Shown: positions 5,582 through 9,686 of the stretch, piece by piece
How the letters are laid out: the number at the start of each line of letters is the position of its first letter
How positions within the stretch are numbered: the stretch's first letter is position 1
Notes under the pieces: model-generated
Seen by the model: only the letters and a program-made list of their open reading frames with translations
Told to the model about the DNA's origin: nothing
Databases searched by the model: none
Assembly (NCBI GenBank): GCA_002167805.1
Contig: NHBT01000028.1
Location: 78,755-88,440 of the forward strand
Direction of reading: 5' to 3'
DNA: 9,686 nt
Source of the DNA: Owenweeksia sp. TMED14
Lineage (GTDB): Bacteria > Bacteroidota > Bacteroidia > Flavobacteriales > Schleiferiaceae
Program-made: the position numbers and the translations under genes

Positions 5582-7656
5582 AAAACTCAATTATCCTTAC
5601 TCTAATTGCAATTTCCACAATTATGTCCAACTCTATAAAACTTGATGCTCAAACAGAAAAAATGACACCTGAAATACTGTGGGATTTAGGTCGTGTTAGT
5701 CTTGATCATATTAATAATAATCTTGTAATTTATGGAGTTACAAATTATGATCTCAAGAAAAATAAAGGAAATCGAGAATTATACCTAGCTGACCTTAATA
5801 CCGGGGCAAATACTCAACTCACAAACTCTCCAGAAAACGATTACTCTAGTTTCTTAATCAAGGGTGGAAATAGTTATGTTTTTATTAAGAAAGGCCAACT
5901 TTATATTTCAAATACAAATCAAATTAAAAGTGAAAAAGCAAAGAAATTAACATCGTTTAAAACCAAAATCCAATCTGCAAAAGTTACAGAATTAAATGAT
6001 GGAAGAATACTTTTAGTTTTCTCAACGCGAGTGAAAATTGATGAGACCCCTCTTGAAAGGCACCCTGACAAACCAAAAGCTGATTTTTCAATACACGACG
6101 ACCTAATGTACCGTCATTGGGATAGTTGGACAGATTATAGTTATAATCATATCGGATTTTCAGTAATTGATCCGAATAAAAAAACTCCTACTTCAAAATA
6201 TATTGACATAATGAAAGGTGAACGATTTCACTCACCTTTGCCTCCATTTGGTGGATCTGAAAGTTTTGATGTGAGTAAAAATGGTAGATATATAGCCTAC
6301 GCAAGTAAGAAACTTATTGGAAAAGATTTTACTACTCATACAAACTCTAAAATCTATTTATTTGATAGAGAAACAGAAATAACTACCTGTTTAAATGGAC
6401 TTGATGGGTACGACAATAACCCCTCTTTCTCACCAAATAGTCAGAATATTGCATTTACAGCGATGCCTGAAGATGGTTACGAAAGCGATGTGAATCAACT
6501 TTATATTCTACCTCTTGATCAAGCTGGTGATAAAAGGACTTTAAGCCCTGTAATCCCTGCAGAGTACATAAATAGCTTCGAATGGCTTGATAATAAAACT
6601 ATAATTTTCAACGAGACTGTGGAGGCCACTCAACAAATTCGCCGATTAGATTTGGTTTCGGGCAAAAATGCAATGGCAAAAAAGAAAATTCGAAAACTCA
6701 CAGAAGGTGATTATAATTATGGGAAATTTAAAATCAATAAAAAATACGTAATTGCCGAGCGGCAGGATCATAATCATGCAAATGAACTCTTCAAAATCAG
6801 CCTCAATAAATTTGAGAAGCCTATTCCCTTAACTGATGTGAATCGCGACCTTTATGACTCTATTCAAATTGGCAATGTGGAGAAGAGATGGATAAAAACC
6901 AGTGATGGTAATGAAATGCTGACTTGGGTTTTCTTCCCTCCTAACTTCGATAAAGAAAAAAAATATCCCACATTGCTTTATTGCCAAGGTGGTCCTCAGT
7001 CTGCGGTTAGCTCATTTTATAGCTTTAGGTGGAATTTTCAACTCATGGCTGCCAATGGATATATTGTTGTTGCTCCAAATCGACATGGCGTTCCAGGGTT
7101 CGGCAAGGAATGGAATGAACAAATCTCTCAAGATTGGGGTGGCCAAGCGATGAGCGATTATCTTGCAGCAATAGATACCCTTTCAAAAGAAAACTATGTA
7201 GACGAAAATAATTTAGGCGCTATTGGAGCCAGTTATGGGGGTTATTCTGTTTATATGCTCGCAGGAATTCATGAGAATAGATTTAAAGCTTTAATTTCTC
7301 ATTGTGGATTATTTAACATGGAAAGTTGGTATTTAAGTACCGAAGAAATGTTTTTTGCGAATAAAGATGTTGGTGGTCCATTTTGGCAAGCTAATGTGCC
7401 AAGAGCCTACACCGATTTTAATCCCAAAAATTTCGTACAAAATTGGACTGCTCCTATCCTTGTTATTCATGGCGGAAAAGATTTTCGAGTTCCAGTAAAC
7501 CAAGGAATCGAGGCATATCAAGCGGCTCAACTACGTGGTATACCATCACGGTTTTTACATTTTGAAAATGAAGGACATTGGATATTAAGTCCACAAAATG
7601 GTTTAGTATGGCATTCTGAATTTTTTAAATGGCTAGATAAATGGCTCAAAAATTAA
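5578..7656 (+). CDS. Secreted S9-family prolyl-oligopeptidase-like serine peptidase (DPP5/acylaminoacyl-peptidase type)
   Basis: A serine exopeptidase expected to release dipeptides or acylated residues from oligopeptides. The N-terminus is a Sec signal peptide with likely cleavage after LDA (residue 24), so it should act in the periplasm. A beta-propeller follows, with PD40/WD40-like blades such as GSESFDVSKNGRYIAYASK and NNPSFSPNSQNIAFTA. The C-terminal alpha/beta-hydrolase domain starts at about residue 430. The nucleophile elbow GASYGGYS gives Ser552, HGGKDFRVP gives Asp635 and NEGHWIL gives His667: an intact triad in the correct order. NRHGVPGFGKEW matches the conserved loop seen in the family. 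The 692-residue length and layout resemble Porphyromonas DPP5 more than the larger classic DPP4, which usually carries a GWSYGG elbow. The precise specificity is inferred. It overlaps the DUF4286 gene by four bases; the M16 peptidase gene follows after 44 bp. Confidence 0.9.
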   Translation: MKNSIILTLIAISTIMSNSIKLDAQTEKMTPEILWDLGRVSLDHINNNLVIYGVTNYDLKKNKGNRELYLADLNTGANTQLTNSPENDYSSFLIKGGNSYVFIKKGQLYISNTNQIKSEKAKKLTSFKTKIQSAKVTELNDGRILLVFSTRVKIDETPLERHPDKPKADFSIHDDLMYRHWDSWTDYSYNHIGFSVIDPNKKTPTSKYIDIMKGERFHSPLPPFGGSESFDVSKNGRYIAYASKKLIGKDFTTHTNSKIYLFDRETEITTCLNGLDGYDNNPSFSPNSQNIAFTAMPEDGYESDVNQLYILPLDQAGDKRTLSPVIPAEYINSFEWLDNKTIIFNETVEATQQIRRLDLVSGKNAMAKKKIRKLTEGDYNYGKFKINKKYVIAERQDHNHANELFKISLNKFEKPIPLTDVNRDLYDSIQIGNVEKRWIKTSDGNEMLTWVFFPPNFDKEKKYPTLLYCQGGPQSAVSSFYSFRWNFQLMAANGYIVVAPNRHGVPGFGKEWNEQISQDWGGQAMSDYLAAIDTLSKENYVDENNLGAIGASYGGYSVYMLAGIHENRFKALISHCGLFNMESWYLSTEEMFFANKDVGGPFWQANVPRAYTDFNPKNFVQNWTAPILVIHGGKDFRVPVNQGIEAYQAAQLRGIPSRFLHFENEGHWILSPQNGLVWHSEFFKWLDKWLKN

Positions 7657-7700
7657 TTCAATTTTGCTCAAAAAAATTGTGAGTATACCCAAAAAATATA

Positions 7701-8948
7701 ATGAAAACAATTCCCTTTCGCTCAGGCGTATTAAAAAATGGTCTACGATGGATTCATCAAGAAGTTCTATCCCCGACAGGGCATGTTGCATTAATGATTC
7801 AAGCAGGGTCTAGAGATGAAAAACCCAATGAAGAGGGACTAGCACATTTCATAGAGCACCTTTTATTTAAAGGGACTCAAAAGCGAAAAGCTTTCCATAT
7901 TATCTCGAGAATAGAAGATGTTGGTGGAGAACTAAATGCATACACTGGAAAGGAAGAAACCACATTGTATGCAAGTTTTTTAAAGGAGAATTATGAAAGA
8001 TCTATAGAGTTGATTTTTGACATCATCATAAATGCCAATTTTCCAGAAAAGGAAATTCCTAAGGAGAAAGAAGTAATCATTGATGAAATTCAATCATACC
8101 GTGACACCCCATCTGATTTAATTTTTGATGAATTTGATGAATTACTTTTTCCGAATCAAGCCATTGGGAAAAACATTCTAGGTACTGAAAAGACGATAAA
8201 AAAGTTCACAAGAAAACAAGTCTTAGATTTCGTAAAAAGAAATTACGGACCAGAAAAAGCTGTTTTATCCTCAGTAGGTGGAATTAAAAGTGAGGACTTT
8301 GAAAAAATTGCAAACCGTTATGCATCAACCTGGAAAGCACATAATAATACCATCCATAGAGAGAAACCGGTAATTTCAAAAGGGCTATCACATCACTTGG
8401 TAAAAGGAATTCATCAAAGCCACTTAGTCATCGGAGGAGAAGGAGTTTCACTCCATGATAAAAATTATACAGCTCTCGTACTTTTAAATAATTTACTCGG
8501 AGGACCAGCAATGAACTCAAGATTAAATCTAAAGATTCGTGAAAAATTTGGCATAACATACCAAATTGAAAGTTTTATAAATTCCTATTGCGATGCTGGA
8601 ATATGGGGAGTATATGCTGGCACAGATATACAAACAATTAATCGGTGTCATGAACTAATACTAAAAGAATTAAAACTATTAAAAGAAAAGAAAATAGGAA
8701 AAATACAATTTAGTAAAGCCAAAACTCAATTACTTGGTCAAATGGCTTTGCACCAAGATAATAAGGTAAATCTTATGACTTCGTTAGCAAAATCAATTCT
8801 TATTTATAATAAAGTGGATACTTTTCAAGAAATAATTAGCAAAGTGAATTCAGTTGAAATTAATCAAATTCAAGAATTGGCCCAACAAATTTTTGATACA
8901 GAAAAAATAAATGAACTTCGTTATGTCCCGGAAACAAACTATCAATAA
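7701..8948 (+). CDS. M16-family zinc metallopeptidase (insulinase/processing-peptidase type)
   Basis: A zinc peptidase of the pitrilysin/MPP group. The inverted zinc motif HxxEH is HFIEH at 49-53 (His49 and His53 as ligands, Glu52 as base). The third ligand is Glu129 in EVIIDEIQSY; the 75 residues between His53 and Glu129 fit the family spacing HxxEH-x(74-76)-E. GGELNAYTGKEETTLYASF (75-93) is the usual following segment. Residues from about 170 on form the M16_C domain, with GGPAMNSRLNLKIREKFGITYQIESF as its recognisable piece (the LNLKIREK...Y pattern of the C-terminal half). The 415-residue size is one two-domain half, as in mitochondrial processing peptidase beta-type bacterial homologues, so it should work as a dimer or with a partner. 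No signal peptide is visible, so it is probably cytoplasmic. Its product should be small peptides; the substrate is not known. The methyltransferase gene follows after five bases. Confidence 0.93.
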   Translation: MKTIPFRSGVLKNGLRWIHQEVLSPTGHVALMIQAGSRDEKPNEEGLAHFIEHLLFKGTQKRKAFHIISRIEDVGGELNAYTGKEETTLYASFLKENYERSIELIFDIIINANFPEKEIPKEKEVIIDEIQSYRDTPSDLIFDEFDELLFPNQAIGKNILGTEKTIKKFTRKQVLDFVKRNYGPEKAVLSSVGGIKSEDFEKIANRYASTWKAHNNTIHREKPVISKGLSHHLVKGIHQSHLVIGGEGVSLHDKNYTALVLLNNLLGGPAMNSRLNLKIREKFGITYQIESFINSYCDAGIWGVYAGTDIQTINRCHELILKELKLLKEKKIGKIQFSKAKTQLLGQMALHQDNKVNLMTSLAKSILIYNKVDTFQEIISKVNSVEINQIQELAQQIFDTEKINELRYVPETNYQ

Positions 8949-8953
8949 AAATC

Positions 8954-9592
8954 ATGGAATTCTTACCAAAAGAAATAGAAGAGTATTCTCTATCTCATAC
9001 ATCATCTCAAAGTATAATTTTAGAAAAAATTGAAAACGAAACTTGGCAAGAAGTACTGATGCCCAGAATGTTGTCTGGAAGGCAACAAGGAAGGTTTTTG
9101 AGTTTAATGTCAAAACTAGTTAAACCTAAAAGAGTACTAGAAATTGGAACCTACACGGGCTACTCCGCAATATGTATATCCGAAGGATTATCAGAACATG
9201 GAATTATTCATACCATAGATAATAATATCGAATTAAAACAAAGAGTTATTGGGTATTTTAAAGAGTCGGGAATCATTAACTCTGTAAAAATGCATTGGGG
9301 TAATGCTCTTGAAATCATTCCTTCAATCAATGAAAAATGGGACTTAGTTTTCATCGATGCAGATAAAGAAAATTATTCTAATTATTTTGATTTAATTATT
9401 GATAAAATGAATATTGGTGGCATCATTATAGCCGATAATGTTCTTTGGAGCGGTAAAGTCATCAATCCAAATAAAAAAGATAAAGAGACCTATGAGCTCG
9501 ACAAATTCAACAAAAAAATAGCAAATGATAAAAGAGTTGAACATCAATTATTACCTCTCAGAGACGGCTTAATGATTGCCCAAAAAATTTAG
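8954..9592 (+). CDS. Class I SAM-dependent O-methyltransferase (COMT/caffeoyl-CoA OMT-like)
   Basis: This is a cytoplasmic methyltransferase of the O-methyltransferase 3 type, which typically methylates a hydroxyl with a divalent metal as cofactor. Motif I, VLEIGTYTGYSA (61-72), is the glycine-rich SAM loop; Asp89 in TIDNN is the acidic residue expected to bind the SAM ribose. FIDADKENY (133-141) supplies the first metal-ligand aspartate (Asp135), and ADNVLWSG (160-167) the Asp161-Asn162 pair: all three metal ligands of the COMT type are present. The 212-residue length is normal. The natural substrate is unknown; bacterial relatives include the tRNA 5-hydroxyuridine methyltransferase TrmR (YrrM), so tRNA is a candidate alongside small catechols. 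It starts five bases after the M16 gene and is the last gene of this rightward run. The kdsB-like gene converges on it with one base between stop codons. Confidence 0.93.
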   Translation: MEFLPKEIEEYSLSHTSSQSIILEKIENETWQEVLMPRMLSGRQQGRFLSLMSKLVKPKRVLEIGTYTGYSAICISEGLSEHGIIHTIDNNIELKQRVIGYFKESGIINSVKMHWGNALEIIPSINEKWDLVFIDADKENYSNYFDLIIDKMNIGGIIIADNVLWSGKVINPNKKDKETYELDKFNKKIANDKRVEHQLLPLRDGLMIAQKI

Positions 9593-9593
9593 T

Positions 9594-9686
9594 TCATTTC
9601 TCCATAATTCTTTTTATAATTTTTAAATCCTCATCGGTATCGACTCCTAACCCGGGGGCATTAATAATTGAAGAATGGATTGTATA
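9594..9686 (-). CDS. kdsB: 3-deoxy-manno-octulosonate cytidylyltransferase (CMP-Kdo synthetase), C-terminal end only
   Basis: The minus strand is open from the window edge to a TGA at 9596-9594 and encodes 30 residues ending a protein. IHSSIINAPGLGVDTDEDLK lines up with the C-terminus of KdsB, where a P-G-x-G-V-D-T-x-E-D-L motif closes the nucleotidyltransferase domain, followed by a short terminal helix (KIIKRIMEK). KdsB activates Kdo with CTP for lipid A-inner core synthesis, so it would fit a Gram-negative outer membrane. Only the tail is visible, so another nucleotidyltransferase of the same fold remains possible. The gene converges on the methyltransferase with a single base between the stops and no terminator hairpin between them, so the two transcripts probably overlap in antisense. 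Confidence 0.75.
   Translation of the reverse strand, partial: YTIHSSIINAPGLGVDTDEDLKIIKRIMEK

Noticed and set aside
7659..7679. CAATTTT/AAAATTG hairpin between the S9 and M16 genes as a terminator.
   Set aside because: The stem is almost all A-T and no T-tract follows, so it is unlikely to terminate; the two genes may well be cotranscribed.
5578..9592. S9 peptidase, M16 peptidase and methyltransferase as a RiPP or other natural-product maturation cluster.
   Set aside because: No precursor peptide, cyclase, radical SAM enzyme or dedicated ABC exporter is present, and the three proteins have ordinary stand-alone relatives.

Overview
The window reads as an ordinary chromosomal segment of an AT-rich member of the Bacteroidota, most likely a Flavobacteriia-like lineage. 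Three things support this. Two well-placed boxes match the Bacteroidota -7 promoter element TAnnTTTG. Convincing Shine-Dalgarno sequences are absent before the genes, which instead have A-rich leaders. The protein content is also typical: a DUF4286 protein, a Bacteroidota-style seryl-tRNA synthetase with NGSALALPR in motif 3, and a ribosomal protein L21 with a lysine-rich tail. This placement is inferred from protein and promoter style, not from a database search.

Layout. The left edge (1-92) holds an inverted pair of TACCTTTG boxes that look like divergent promoters, probably with the first codons of a leftward gene running off the edge. Rightward come an EamA/DMT-family transporter (93-962) and a glutamate/aspartate:cation symporter of the DAACS family (1035-2468). 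A promoter at 2524-2550 drives rplU-rpmA (ribosomal proteins L21 and L27), which ends in a clear Rho-independent terminator at 3407-3446. That terminator directly abuts serS (3452-4723). serS overlaps the next gene, a small predicted lipoprotein, by ATGA. Then come a DUF4286 protein, a secreted S9-family serine peptidase (again an ATGA overlap), an M16-family zinc peptidase, and a class I SAM-dependent O-methyltransferase (8954-9592). The run from serS to the methyltransferase is co-directional with gaps of at most 44 bp, so it could be one operon. At the right edge the last 30 residues of a leftward gene, best read as kdsB (CMP-Kdo synthetase), converge on the methyltransferase with one base between the stop codons.

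How the genes work together. Most are housekeeping genes: translation (rplU, rpmA, serS), lipopolysaccharide precursor synthesis (kdsB), peptide breakdown in the periplasm and cytoplasm (S9, M16) and uptake of acidic amino acids (DAACS). A link between the peptidases and the symporter in peptide or amino-acid use is plausible but inferred only. No RNA gene, CRISPR array, insertion sequence or phage gene was seen, and no intergenic stretch exceeds about 110 bp. I do not see a new multi-gene system. The points worth a second look are local: the mirror-image promoter pair, the repeat-built tail of L21, the extra hydrophilic segment in the symporter, the terminator/serS junction, the conserved-looking but unnamed lipoprotein, and a possible attenuator-like set of alternative hairpins after the EamA gene.
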